Source of the DNA: CAYMQB01 sp964392665
GTDB taxonomy: Bacteria > Hydrothermota > E44-bin80
Assembly: GCA_964392665.1 (NCBI GenBank)
Contig: CAYMQB010000001.1
Location: 1 to 64,000 of the forward strand
DNA: 64,000 nt
Direction of reading: 5' to 3'
In this document: positions 1 through 8,767 of the stretch, piece by piece
How positions within the stretch are numbered: position 1 is the first letter of the stretch
How the letters are laid out: each line of letters starts with the position of its first letter
Notes under the pieces: generated by a model
The model's database searches: none
What the model saw: only the letters and a program-made list of their open reading frames with translations
Told to the model about the DNA's origin: nothing
Position numbers and translations under genes: made by a program

Positions 1-54
1 AAAAGTGGGGAATAAAACTGAACCTGGGGTGGGGAATAAAGTTGAACCTTGACA
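1..54. mobile_element. Terminal end of an IS21-like insertion sequence (rest lies left of the window)
   Basis: Two 21-nt direct repeats at 5-25 and 29-49 differ at only two positions and are offset by 24 nt. The outer tip, read on the minus strand, is TGTCA at 54-50. Multiple internal copies of a roughly 20-nt transposase-binding site behind a TG...CA tip are typical of IS21-family ends. The coding sequence to the right (55-374, minus) runs straight into this tip, as expected for an insertion. The transposase genes are outside the window, so the family call rests on end structure only. Confidence 0.55.
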
Positions 55-374
55 GATGACTTGGACTCTTCAATAAATTTATGATTATTCGAAATAATAG
101 GTTTTGCTATTTTGATATTTTTTAAACTAAAATAGTTTAATAAGTCTATTTCTGCTTTTAAATCATTAATTGATTTTTCAGAGTCCCTATTAAATCTAAC
201 AACATAATTTTTTTCCTGATTTCTAAAAAAGCATATAAAGTTTGCACTCGCCCGCCACATTTTAATCCAATCTTTATCATGATTCCAGTTTTTAATTAAA
301 TTTCCAGCCAATTCACAATCCCAATCTTCATTAACTGTTTTAAAGACATCTTTCATTAAAGATAGTTTCATCAT
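55..374 (-). pseudogene. Aminoglycoside/choline-kinase-like phosphotransferase, N-terminal fragment cut by the IS end
   Basis: An ATG at 374 has an AGGAG ribosome site (revcomp of 381-385) six bases upstream. The reading frame gives about 106 residues resembling the N-lobe of APH-family phosphotransferases: a strand with YVVRFNRDSEK, an acidic helix (INDLKAEIDLLNYF), then the IAKPIISNN segment. The frame enters the IS21-like end at position 54, so the catalytic C-lobe is missing here. Known for the family: ATP-dependent phosphorylation of small alcohols, antibiotics or proteins. The substrate cannot be told from this fragment. It was probably inactivated by the insertion, unless the rest lies beyond the element. 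Confidence 0.5.
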
Positions 375-495
375 AAGCTTCTCCTAAAGATTGTTTTTAG
401 TGTGAAATTGTTAATTATTGGAAAGACTTATTCTTCTAATTATCTTTCAATTATTTAGTATTATTTGTCTTTCCAACCTTTTCTTCTTCTCATAT

Positions 496-1176
496 TTACC
501 TCTTGAATCTATCAATAATTATTGGATGTAATCTTGACCATGCTATATCTGATTCCATCTCTTTTTGCGTTGGTACAGCTTTTACAATTTTTGTTTCAAA
601 GATAAATTTTCGCAATTTTTCTCTGAAATTGACAGGATTTTGTTGTCCTAACATGAACAACGATTTTATACCTGCATTCAGGAATAAACGAGCTTTAGTT
701 GATTTTATACCAGACTTTCGCATAAGATCAGCTAAACTGAGTATAATTAGCAATTCTTTCATTGGTATATTAGTATCTTTTGATAATAGAATACGTTCAT
801 TTTCAGTTTTACATTTTAGAAGTAAATTACCGGATTTATTTATCCCTATTTTATTTAGAGATTCAATGTATTCTTTATTAACACCTTCAATTTTCGTTAA
901 TGGTATTGGCTTAAATCTAGAAAACATTAATCTATTATACAATTTTAACAAATAGTCTTTCGATATTTTTGTTTTTTCTGTAATCTGATTGAATCTCTCG
1001 CTATTCTCAACAAGTCTAAATATGTCGATCGAATGTTTTATTCCAATCGAATTTAGCTTAAGGCAATTTTCTTTTGCATTTTCTACAAGGATCCATGCTT
1101 TCTCAGGCAACGTTTCTTTTCTTAATGCAGTATATAATTTTAGAATAGGTAAATTATTAATTTCTAATTGTTCCAT
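496..1176 (-). CDS. DUF4332-family helix-hairpin-helix protein
   Basis: 226 residues, no signal peptide or membrane segment. The C-terminal two thirds matches the DUF4332 pattern of repeated helix-hairpin-helix units: KIEGVNKEYIESLNKIGI, then a segment ending in LADLMRKSGI, then a third unit around KARLFLNAGIKSLFMLGQ followed by the NPVNFREKL stretch. Such units usually contact DNA or mediate protein contacts; no biochemical role is established for the family as far as I know. No clear Shine-Dalgarno lies before the ATG at 1176. The gene stands alone between an IS end and a flavoprotein gene, so context does not help. Confidence 0.7.
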   Translation of the reverse strand: MEQLEINNLPILKLYTALRKETLPEKAWILVENAKENCLKLNSIGIKHSIDIFRLVENSERFNQITEKTKISKDYLLKLYNRLMFSRFKPIPLTKIEGVNKEYIESLNKIGINKSGNLLLKCKTENERILLSKDTNIPMKELLIILSLADLMRKSGIKSTKARLFLNAGIKSLFMLGQQNPVNFREKLRKFIFETKIVKAVPTQKEMESDIAWSRLHPIIIDRFKR

Positions 1177-1294
1177 AATAATCGCTTTTTGGCATTGCAG
1201 TTAACTTGTTTATATACGAAATTGGTTCCTATATACCTTTTATAGATGTTAAGATTTCTCAATCTTGCCTTCTTTCTCTATTCTATCCATAAGC

Positions 1295-1414
1295 TTACAA
1301 TTTTCTCAAATGCTCTTTTATAACCTTGAGTCTTTCAATGTAAATTTGGTTACAGGGAACTGCGACTGAAATCTTCCCGGAAGGACTACGTGATATTTTT
1401 ATTCTTTTTCCCAT
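1295..1414 (-). pseudogene. 39-codon ORF resembling the N-terminus of a tyrosine recombinase
   Basis: The gap 1177-1458 holds no full gene. On the minus strand an ATG at 1414 opens a 39-codon frame whose residues 11-30 (PSGKISVAVPCNQIYIERLK) resemble the start of XerC/XerD-like integrases, where a GKI-V-VPYNPEYIEKIK-type stretch is common. The frame stops at 1295-1297, before any catalytic domain. It may be a decayed integrase remnant near the IS-bearing left edge. Very short, so the call is weak. Confidence 0.2.
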
Positions 1415-1458
1415 ATCAAATGTATAATACAAAAAAACAGATGGGAAACGAGATTCAC

Positions 1459-2481
1459 TTAAACTAGAGGTTTATCTTTCTCTAACATGGATAGATATTC
1501 ATCTGCGTATTTCCCATTCTTAGCACCCTTAAACATTTTGCCTTTTTTTACCATCTCTAATGCCAAATATTCGCTAACAGCCATTCCGGCTGATGCGCCT
1601 TCTGATGCGGAATTAATTAGGTGGCGGTGACCAGGTGTAATTTCCCCACAGGCAAATATTCCGTTTTTACTACTTCTCATTTGAGCATCAACCTTCACGA
1701 ATGTTTTTGTAATCTCAAGGTTCATCATTTGTGCCAACTCAGTATTTGGCTCTGTCCCCACACAAATGACCACCCAATCAACCTGTATTTCTTCTTCAAT
1801 ACCAGTTTTGTTGTTAATCAACACTGCCCTTTTAACTTCATCATTACCTTTTATCTCCTTTACCTCAGTGTTGTAACGAATGTTAACTCCTTCTTTTTCT
1901 AACCTCTTTACCATAGGTGGATATGCTCTCATCGATTCCCTCCGGTGAATCAGAATAACTTCATTAGCTTTGCGTTTAGCAAACAGAGCGCTTTTCGCGG
2001 TCGTGTTTCCACCTCCAACTACCAGAACTTTCTTCCCCGCAAACTTCCCTGCATCACGAACAGCATAATATGACACTCCTTTTCCTATAAATTGTTTCTC
2101 TCCAGAAATACCCAAACTCTGCATTTTGCTACCTGTGGATAAGACAACAGCATTTGCTTTATAACGATTTGTCTTGGTAGTAACTATAAGGTTTTCAGCA
2201 TCAATTTCTATAACCTTCTCATACTTCAATTCAGCCCCTATACCGGTAGGTGGAGACAAGGTCACTTGTTTTTCCATATTTTCCATAAGCATTTTGCCAT
2301 CGCCTGGTGGAAATCCAGGGTAATTTGCAACGGTATAAGCAATGGTTCCCTGTCCACCTACCCAATTGCTCTCCAGAATTAGAGTGCTCCAGCCATCGAG
2401 CTGAGTAAAAATGGCTGCCGAAAGTCCGGCAGGTCCAGCACCAACGATAATTACATCTCTTTCCTCTACGTCTTTCTCCAT
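1459..2481 (-). CDS. Thioredoxin-reductase-like FAD/NAD(P) oxidoreductase lacking the redox CxxC
   Basis: 340 residues from the ATG at 2481, which has AGGAGG six bases upstream; a TTG at 2487 is too close to that site. The FAD-binding motif VGAGPAGLSAA is at the N-terminus, a second Rossmann motif VVGGGNTTAK sits mid-protein with the HRRESMRA signature nearby, and the C-terminal FACGEITPGHRH motif binds FAD. In thioredoxin reductases a CATC box precedes the second Rossmann motif; here the equivalent segment reads SYYAVRDAGKFAGKK and has no cysteine. The protein therefore cannot use the classical dithiol relay. It may act like TrxR-type ferredoxin-NAD(P) reductases or with a separate partner. 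The order FAD, NAD(P), FAD is otherwise intact. Confidence 0.85.
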   Translation of the reverse strand: MEKDVEERDVIIVGAGPAGLSAAIFTQLDGWSTLILESNWVGGQGTIAYTVANYPGFPPGDGKMLMENMEKQVTLSPPTGIGAELKYEKVIEIDAENLIVTTKTNRYKANAVVLSTGSKMQSLGISGEKQFIGKGVSYYAVRDAGKFAGKKVLVVGGGNTTAKSALFAKRKANEVILIHRRESMRAYPPMVKRLEKEGVNIRYNTEVKEIKGNDEVKRAVLINNKTGIEEEIQVDWVVICVGTEPNTELAQMMNLEITKTFVKVDAQMRSSKNGIFACGEITPGHRHLINSASEGASAGMAVSEYLALEMVKKGKMFKGAKNGKYADEYLSMLEKDKPLV

Positions 2482-2626
2482 TTTCAACCTCCTATTATTT
2501 TTATTCTTAATATCAATAGTTACAGCCTTTCGCGAAACAGAAATTATATCATTTGTCTTAACAGTTCATAGGCGAACATAAGTTCCTTTATGCTTTGGTT
2601 GCGAAAGCTGTCCTGTAATAGAGGCT

Positions 2627-3109
2627 CTATTTCACTATCCCCCATATTATCAGCACAATCATAGCAATACAGATAGGGAATCTGAGAAAAAATCCTCCAA
2701 GGAATCCAAGAGTTGCACCCAAACCTGCTTTAAGACTGGGTTTTGCTTTTCTCCTTTTTATCAATTCGCCTAAGAAAGCACCGATGAATGGACCGATTAA
2801 AAGTCCCCATATATTGCCGATTATAAACCCAACGATTAGCCCTATAATTGCTCCTATTATACCAAATACAGAAGCTCCCATTTTCTTAGCTCCAAACAAA
2901 CTGCCTAAATAATCAATTATTAGAGAAATTCCTGTGAGAATACCAAGTATTATATATATGGTGAGTCCTATCTTATCGAAACCAAAACCAAATCCATAAA
3001 TTATCGCACCAAACAATATAAGAGGAGAAGCAGGTAAACCAGGAATAACTATCCCTACAAATCCTGCGGTTATGAGGATAATGGTAACGACAGAAATAAA
3101 AATTTTCAT
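2627..3109 (-). CDS. DUF456 family membrane protein
   Basis: 160 residues made almost entirely of hydrophobic, glycine-rich helices. The family pattern is clear: an early PGLPASPLILFGAIIYG segment, a central IDYLGSLFGAKKMGAS segment and a glycine-zipper-like region GIIGAIIGLIVGFIIG. DUF456 proteins are small inner-membrane proteins of unknown function. No Shine-Dalgarno is obvious before the ATG at 3109, and the spacing to neighbours argues for separate transcription. Confidence 0.8.
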   Translation of the reverse strand: MKIFISVVTIILITAGFVGIVIPGLPASPLILFGAIIYGFGFGFDKIGLTIYIILGILTGISLIIDYLGSLFGAKKMGASVFGIIGAIIGLIVGFIIGNIWGLLIGPFIGAFLGELIKRRKAKPSLKAGLGATLGFLGGFFLRFPICIAMIVLIIWGIVK

Positions 3110-3170
3110 TATTTAAAACTCTATCATTTTTTCACTTATTTGTCAATTTCTTTATTGGTCATATTGCAAT

Positions 3171-3917
3171 TCAGCTCTCCTGCTTTGTATTAATTAATTC
3201 CTTAACCATTTCAGCAATCTTTTCAGTCGCCTTACCTTGTAGGAATATATCCGTGATTTTATTTGTGTAATTTGAAGGTTGGATGTTTATTTCGATAATC
3301 TTTATTCCATTTTCTTTTGCGCTGTATGGAATCAGGGAAGCAGGCATAATTTCACCTGTAGTTCCTATTAACAAAAAAACATCTGCTATCTGCGCTTCCC
3401 TGAAGGACTTTGACCGTGCTGGTTCAGGGATAGGTTCACCAAAAAACACAAAATTCGGTTTAAGGACATTTCCACAACTTGGACAAATGGGAGGCAATGT
3501 ATCGAGGTTAAAATCACTCGCAACATATTTTTTATAACAATTCATACATACTAATTCTCTACTATTTCCATGAAATTCATAGACTTCCTTACTCCCTGCC
3601 AGTTGGTGTAGATTGTCAATATTCTGTGTAATGATAGCACTTAAGTATCCTGCTTTTTCCAATCTTGCCAACCCTATATGAGCCTGATTTGGTTTTGCTT
3701 TCCCAAAAAAATCGTAGAATATTTCCTTTATTAGTTTCCACGATTTAATAGGATGTGCTCTAAAAAATGCGATATCAAGAAATAGCGGATCGTATTTGTT
3801 CCACAGTCCGTTTTCTCCTCTAAAAGGAGGAATTCCGCTTTCTACAGAAATTCCTGCACCTGTAAACACCGTAACTCTATGTGCACTTCTTATAGCACCT
3901 AAGGCTTTTTTTATCAT
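3171..3917 (-). CDS. cobB: NAD-dependent protein deacylase, Sir2 family
   Basis: 248 residues. Sirtuin motifs are in order: FTGAGISVESGIPPFRG (NAD binding, residues about 18-34), TQNIDNLHQLAG with the NAD-contacting QN-D triad, the catalytic histidine in EFHGN, and a zinc site of two cysteine pairs (CMNC and CPSC). GTTGEIMPAS and a late EINIQPSN segment complete the fold. Sirtuins remove acyl groups from lysines using NAD+, linking protein acylation to NAD supply. An AAGGAC ribosome site precedes the ATG. Class III (CobB/SrtN-like) is likely; the exact acyl specificity is not visible. Confidence 0.9.
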   Translation of the reverse strand: MIKKALGAIRSAHRVTVFTGAGISVESGIPPFRGENGLWNKYDPLFLDIAFFRAHPIKSWKLIKEIFYDFFGKAKPNQAHIGLARLEKAGYLSAIITQNIDNLHQLAGSKEVYEFHGNSRELVCMNCYKKYVASDFNLDTLPPICPSCGNVLKPNFVFFGEPIPEPARSKSFREAQIADVFLLIGTTGEIMPASLIPYSAKENGIKIIEINIQPSNYTNKITDIFLQGKATEKIAEMVKELINTKQES

Positions 3918-4085
3918 TCTGTCCTTCTTTGCCCTATTTATCGGCTATTCCGCAATCCTCGATATTATAAACACTATCATTGGAATGCAAATCGGGAAAT
4001 GCAATAGAAAATATCCTAAAAATCTTCATTGCTCATCTAATATCACCTTTTTGCTCGTTTGTCAATTGCTTGTTGAATATTTCCC

Positions 4086-4114
4086 TTGACTTTTGACTGA
4101 CTTTGTTATATATT
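4086..4114 (+). promoter_or_regulatory. Sigma70-type promoter of the Flx-Hdr cluster
   Basis: TTGACT at 4086-4091 and TATATT at 4109-4114 with a 17-nt spacer. It is the best promoter match before the hdrA start at 4316 and would give a leader of about 195 nt that includes the dispersed repeat at 4209-4254. Confidence 0.5.
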
Positions 4115-4122
4115 TCACAAAG
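4101..4122 (+). promoter_or_regulatory. Candidate Rex operator overlapping the -10 box
   Basis: An imperfect palindrome with perfect outer arms CTTTGT (4101-4106) and ACAAAG (4117-4122). The core 4103-4120 matches the Rex consensus TTGTGAA-N4-TTCACAA at 12 of 14 defined positions and covers the -10 hexamer at 4109-4114, a position from which repression is expected. A Rex gene is present at 28761-29393. Seen in sequence; binding is inferred. Confidence 0.5.
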
Positions 4123-4208
4123 TAGGAAGGTAGAATATATAGCATCAGGAAGAAAAAAAAAGAATACTAAAAAACTATAGTATTAACACTACAGATGAAA
4201 AAGCAAGG

Positions 4209-4254
4209 TATGAGATTGCTCCGTTAGAAAAAACGGGAAAATACTCGCAATGAC
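4209..4254 (+). repeat. Dispersed GAGATTGCT...CTCGCAATGAC repeat, half copy
   Basis: Contains TATGAGATTGCT and, 24 bases later, ACTCGCAATGAC. The same pair of boxes recurs at 12191-12238, 15392-15425, 15593-15632 (degenerate), 24648-24689 and 63899-63945. It lies in the untranslated leader of the Flx-Hdr cluster. The stretch 3918-4315 has no gene apart from this and the promoter. Confidence 0.6.
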
Positions 4255-4315
4255 AAATGAACGAAATGTGTGCTCAAAACGAAACTTCTAACTACCATAC
4301 ATAACATAAAAAAAT

Positions 4316-7300
4316 ATGGCAGATAAGAAAAAGGTAAAGGGTTCTGTTCTGGTGCTCGGTGGGGGCATCGGTGGTATTCAAGCCTCTTTAGACCTTGCAA
4401 ACCAGGGCTTTTACGTGTACATGGTTGAGAAACGTTTGAGTATTGGTGGAGTTATGGCACAGCTGGACAAAACATTTCCAACCAATGACTGCTCCATGTG
4501 TATTCTTTCTCCTAAGTTGGTGGAAGCCCAAAGGCACCTAAATATAGAAATGCTGACTTATTCGGAGGTTGAATCCGTTGGTGGAAAACCTGGAAATTTC
4601 AAGGTGAAATTGATAAAGCATCCTCTATTTGTTGCTATGGATAAGTGCAAAGGATGCGGAGATTGTGCAGAAGCCTGCCCTGTTGAGTTTCCAAATTACT
4701 ATGAAGAGAATTTAAAACACAGAAACGCAATTTACAGACCTTTTGAGCAGGCTGTTCCAGCAGCATTCGGAATTGACAAGAGAGGTGAATCTCCCTGCAG
4801 AACTACCTGCCCTATTCATGTTAATGCCCAGGGTTATATTGCTCTCACATCAGACAGCAAATTCGATGAAGCACTCGCTTTGATACGTGAGAAAAATCCT
4901 TTTCCAGGTATTACAGGTAGGATTTGTCATCATCCTTGCGAATCCGAATGTAAAAGAGGTGAACTCGACGAGCCTATCTCCATCGATATGATAAAGAGAT
5001 TTCTTGCTGATTATGAGACAAAGAACAATAAAAAGACGGTTTTACCAGAAAAATTAGAAGAAAATGGTAAGAAAATTGCTATCGTTGGCTCCGGTCCTGC
5101 TGGGTTACTGTGTGCTTACGACCTTGCACTCCTGGGCTATAAAGTAAAAATCTTCGAAGAATTACCTGTTGCTGGTGGTATGTTATCAGTTGGTATCCCT
5201 GAATACAGGCTTCCAAGGGATGTAATCAAAAGGGAAATTGGTATTTTGGAAGAACTCGGGGTTGAAATCAAACTCAACACAAAAATAGGAAAGGACATAC
5301 CCTTAGATAATTTGATTAAGGATTACGATGCTACTTTTCTTGCAATAGGCGCACACATATCAAAAAAGTTGAAAGTAGAAGGTGAAGACCTGGGTGGCGT
5401 ATTCGGTGCAACGGAGTTTTTACGCCAGGTGAATCTCGGTAAAAAGGTAAAGGTTGGCAAAAATGTAACGGTGATAGGCGGAGGAAATGCAGCCATAGAT
5501 GCTGCAAGAACTGTTTTGAGACTCGGTTCAAAGAATGTTACCATTGTTTACAGAAGGTCTATCAAAGAAATGCCTGCAAATCCGGAAGAAATCGAAGGTG
5601 CTCTCGAAGAAGGAATAAAAATAGAATTTCTTACTAATCCAAAACGCATAATGGGAAAAGATGGCAAAATTACGGGAATCGAATGCTACAGGATGAAACT
5701 TGGTAAACCGGATGAAAGCGGGAGAAGGAGACCCATAGCCATTGAAGGAAGCGAGTTTACCATTAATACGGATATGCTCATCCCTTCGATTAGTCAAGAA
5801 CCCGAACTCGACGTACTCGGTATGGAAGAGCTTATACATAAGAAATGGAGAGCAATAGATGCCGATGTTCTTACACTCGAAACACCTGTAAAAGGGGTAT
5901 TCGCAGGTGGGGATGCTGTAACAGGTCCAAAAACCTATATTGAGGCTATGGCGGCGGGACGAAAGGCTGCCATATCAATCGACCGATACTTAAATGAAAA
6001 AGACCTTAAAAAGGGCAGAGAAAGGGAAGGAAGTTACGAAAGTGACATCCAGGTAGATTTAGAAGGGATACCTTATTCGACAAGGAAACATCCACTCAAA
6101 ATCGACATTTCCATAAGAAAAGCAAGCTTCAAGGAAGTTGTACTTGGATTTGATGAAAAAACGGTAATTGAGGAAGCAAAGAGATGCTTAAACTGCGCAG
6201 GCTGTTCTGAGTGTATGGAGTGTATTAAAGCTTGCGAACCGGAAGCGATTCTTCATGATATGCTGCTTGAGAAAAAATCAGTAAATGTCGGTGCAATTAT
6301 CCTTGCACCTGGTTTCGACGAATATGTGCCCGAGGAGATGACTGAATTTGGATATGGAAAATTCAAGAATGTAGTTACAAGCATTGAATTTGAAAGGATT
6401 ATGTGCGCATCAGGTCCTACAAAGGGGCACATCGTCAGAGGTTCAGACAATAAATCACCTGTAAAAATTGCCTGGCTTCAGTGTATTGGTTCCAGGAATA
6501 AAGATTATCCATACTGCTCCTCTGTGTGCTGTATGTATGCAGTGAAAGAGGCGGTAGTTTCCAGAGAGCATGACAAGAACCTAAAGCCTACGATATTCTT
6601 CATGGATATCCGCTCATATGGTAAAGATTTTGATAGGTATATCGATAGGGCTGAGAATGAATATGGAATCAGATATGTAAGAGCGCGACCATCCTCAATT
6701 CAGGAAGATATCAAAACACATAATCTAACCATCAAATATGAAGAAGATGGTAAGCTGAAACAGGAAGAATTCGATATGGTCGTATTGTCGGTCGGACTGC
6801 ATCCACCCAAATCCAATAAAGAGTTAAGCGAAAAGACAGGCATTAAACTAAACGAATACGGCTTTGCTGAAACAAGGCTTGAAAGTCCTGTTGAAACGAC
6901 CAAAAGTGGAATATTTGTCTGTGGAGCATTCCAGGGACCGAAGGATATACCCGAAACGGTTGTCCAGGCAAGCAGCGCAGCTGGTCTTGCACACTCATTT
7001 CTGGCGGTATCAAGGGGTACGGAAGTTAAAGAAAAGGAATATCCAGAAGAAAAATTCATTCTCAATGAGAAACCGCGAATAGGAGTATTCGTATGCCATT
7101 GTGGTATTAACATAGGTGGATATCTTGATGTTAAAGAAGTTACAGAATATGCAAAGACTCTTCGCAATGTTGAATATGCCGAGGATAATCTCTATACTTG
7201 TTCAGCAGACACACAGGAAATAATCAAAGAAAAAATAAAAGAATTTAACCTTAATCGTGTCGTAATAGCTTCCTGTACACCAAGAACCCATGAACCTATG

Positions 7301-8767
7301 TTTCAGGAGACGATAAGAGAGGCTGGGCTTAACAGATATCTGTTTTCAATGGCAAACATAAGAGACCAGGATTCCTGGGTTCATCAACTTGATAGAAAAG
7401 CTGCCACCGAAAAGGCTAAAGACCTTGTATCCTCAGCAATTTCAAAGGCAAGATATCTTGAGCCTCTATCAACGAATCTTATTCCTGTTACAAAGAGTGC
7501 ACTTGTCATTGGAGGTGGAATATCCGGTATGAACGCTGCTCTGCTCATTGCAAAGAGTGGATTTGAAACGCACCTGGTCGAGAGGAACTCTGAGCTCGGT
7601 GGAAACGCACTCAACATACAGAGAACAATGGAAGGACTTGATGTCCAGGCTTATCTTAAATATGTGAATGGAGAACTGGAACACAACGAACTTATTCACA
7701 TTCACAAAAACTCTGAAATACTAAATTCGGAAGGTTATGTGGGAAATTTTAAGACAACGATAAAAGAAGATGGGATAGAACAAGAAGTTGAACATGGTGT
7801 TGTTATCATTGCAACTGGTGCAAATGAATACATTCCAACCGAATACCTCTACGGAAAAGATAAAAGAGTTCTTACACAACTTGAATTTGAGAAGAAGATA
7901 CTAAGCGGTGGAATGGACAAAAAGAAACCCTTTCAGATTGTAATGATTCAATGCGTAGGTTCAAGGAATGAAGAAAGACCTTATTGCAGCAGGATTTGCT
8001 GTTCCGAAGCAATTAAGAATGCAATTCTTACAAAGGAGAATTACAAAAAGGCAGATGTATTCGTTCTTTACAGGGATATAAGAACCTACGGTTTTAAGGA
8101 AATGTTTTACGAAAAAGCCAGAAACCTGGGCATCACTTTTATACGATTCAACAAGGACAGGGAGCCGCAGGTCTCCGTAAAAAACGGTAATATATGCGTT
8201 AATACCTATGAACCTGTACTGCAGAGAGATATTGTTTTTGAACCCGATTTGTTAATTCTCTCTAATGGAATTATAGCAGATGCAGAAAATAATCAGAAAC
8301 TTTCCAAATTTTTTAAGGTTCCTGTAAATGAGGATAACTTTTTCCTCGAGGCGCATGTTAAACTCAGACCAGTAGATTTCGCTACCGAAGGTATTTATCT
8401 TTGTGGTCTTTCTCACACACCAAAGGGAATTGACGAATCGATATCTCAATCATATGCAGCAGTTTCAAGGGCTTTGCAGGTACTCACAAAGGAAGCAATA
8501 GAAACATCCGGAACAGTTTCAGAAGTTGATGAACTGAGATGTGTGGGATGTGGATTGTGCGAGTTGGTATGCCCTTACAAAGCTGTATCAGTTGTCGAGA
8601 AAAGAGTTATGGGTGTGATTAGAAAAGTTTCCGAAGTCAATACAGCCCTATGTAAGGGATGTGGATTGTGTTCTGCTGTCTGCAGGTCTAATGCCATAGA
8701 CCTACGAGGTTTTACGGATCAAGAAGTTCTTGCTGAGTTAACGGCACTTGGAGGAATAAATGAATAA
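4316..8767 (+). CDS. hdrA: HdrA-type flavoprotein with inserted GltD/NfnB module (three flavin modules fused)
   Basis: 1483 residues. Order: HdrA N-terminal FAD motif LGGGIGG (about 14-20) and TNDCSMC box (about 56-62); a CKGCGDCAEACP cluster (about 104-115); an inserted glutamate-synthase-small-subunit/NfnB-type module (about 160-560) with its CRTTCP and GRICHHPCESEC cysteines, FAD motif IVGSGPAGLL (about 252), NAD(P) motif VIGGGNAAIDAAR (about 384) and AGGDAVTGP (about 530); a CLNC-CSEC-C-C cluster (about 623-641); the HdrA core with LQCIGSRNKDYPYCSSVCC (about 722); a second HdrA module with FVCHCG (about 925), VIGGGISGM (about 1064) and IQCVGSRNEERPYC (about 1211); and two terminal 4Fe-4S motifs (about 1409 and 1446). 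HdrA is the flavin site of electron bifurcation in heterodisulfide reductases. The inserted module suggests direct NAD(P)H access. No clear ribosome site before the ATG; the stop overlaps the next gene. Confidence 0.85.
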   Translation: MADKKKVKGSVLVLGGGIGGIQASLDLANQGFYVYMVEKRLSIGGVMAQLDKTFPTNDCSMCILSPKLVEAQRHLNIEMLTYSEVESVGGKPGNFKVKLIKHPLFVAMDKCKGCGDCAEACPVEFPNYYEENLKHRNAIYRPFEQAVPAAFGIDKRGESPCRTTCPIHVNAQGYIALTSDSKFDEALALIREKNPFPGITGRICHHPCESECKRGELDEPISIDMIKRFLADYETKNNKKTVLPEKLEENGKKIAIVGSGPAGLLCAYDLALLGYKVKIFEELPVAGGMLSVGIPEYRLPRDVIKREIGILEELGVEIKLNTKIGKDIPLDNLIKDYDATFLAIGAHISKKLKVEGEDLGGVFGATEFLRQVNLGKKVKVGKNVTVIGGGNAAIDAARTVLRLGSKNVTIVYRRSIKEMPANPEEIEGALEEGIKIEFLTNPKRIMGKDGKITGIECYRMKLGKPDESGRRRPIAIEGSEFTINTDMLIPSISQEPELDVLGMEELIHKKWRAIDADVLTLETPVKGVFAGGDAVTGPKTYIEAMAAGRKAAISIDRYLNEKDLKKGREREGSYESDIQVDLEGIPYSTRKHPLKIDISIRKASFKEVVLGFDEKTVIEEAKRCLNCAGCSECMECIKACEPEAILHDMLLEKKSVNVGAIILAPGFDEYVPEEMTEFGYGKFKNVVTSIEFERIMCASGPTKGHIVRGSDNKSPVKIAWLQCIGSRNKDYPYCSSVCCMYAVKEAVVSREHDKNLKPTIFFMDIRSYGKDFDRYIDRAENEYGIRYVRARPSSIQEDIKTHNLTIKYEEDGKLKQEEFDMVVLSVGLHPPKSNKELSEKTGIKLNEYGFAETRLESPVETTKSGIFVCGAFQGPKDIPETVVQASSAAGLAHSFLAVSRGTEVKEKEYPEEKFILNEKPRIGVFVCHCGINIGGYLDVKEVTEYAKTLRNVEYAEDNLYTCSADTQEIIKEKIKEFNLNRVVIASCTPRTHEPMFQETIREAGLNRYLFSMANIRDQDSWVHQLDRKAATEKAKDLVSSAISKARYLEPLSTNLIPVTKSALVIGGGISGMNAALLIAKSGFETHLVERNSELGGNALNIQRTMEGLDVQAYLKYVNGELEHNELIHIHKNSEILNSEGYVGNFKTTIKEDGIEQEVEHGVVIIATGANEYIPTEYLYGKDKRVLTQLEFEKKILSGGMDKKKPFQIVMIQCVGSRNEERPYCSRICCSEAIKNAILTKENYKKADVFVLYRDIRTYGFKEMFYEKARNLGITFIRFNKDREPQVSVKNGNICVNTYEPVLQRDIVFEPDLLILSNGIIADAENNQKLSKFFKVPVNEDNFFLEAHVKLRPVDFATEGIYLCGLSHTPKGIDESISQSYAAVSRALQVLTKEAIETSGTVSEVDELRCVGCGLCELVCPYKAVSVVEKRVMGVIRKVSEVNTALCKGCGLCSAVCRSNAIDLRGFTDQEVLAELTALGGINE

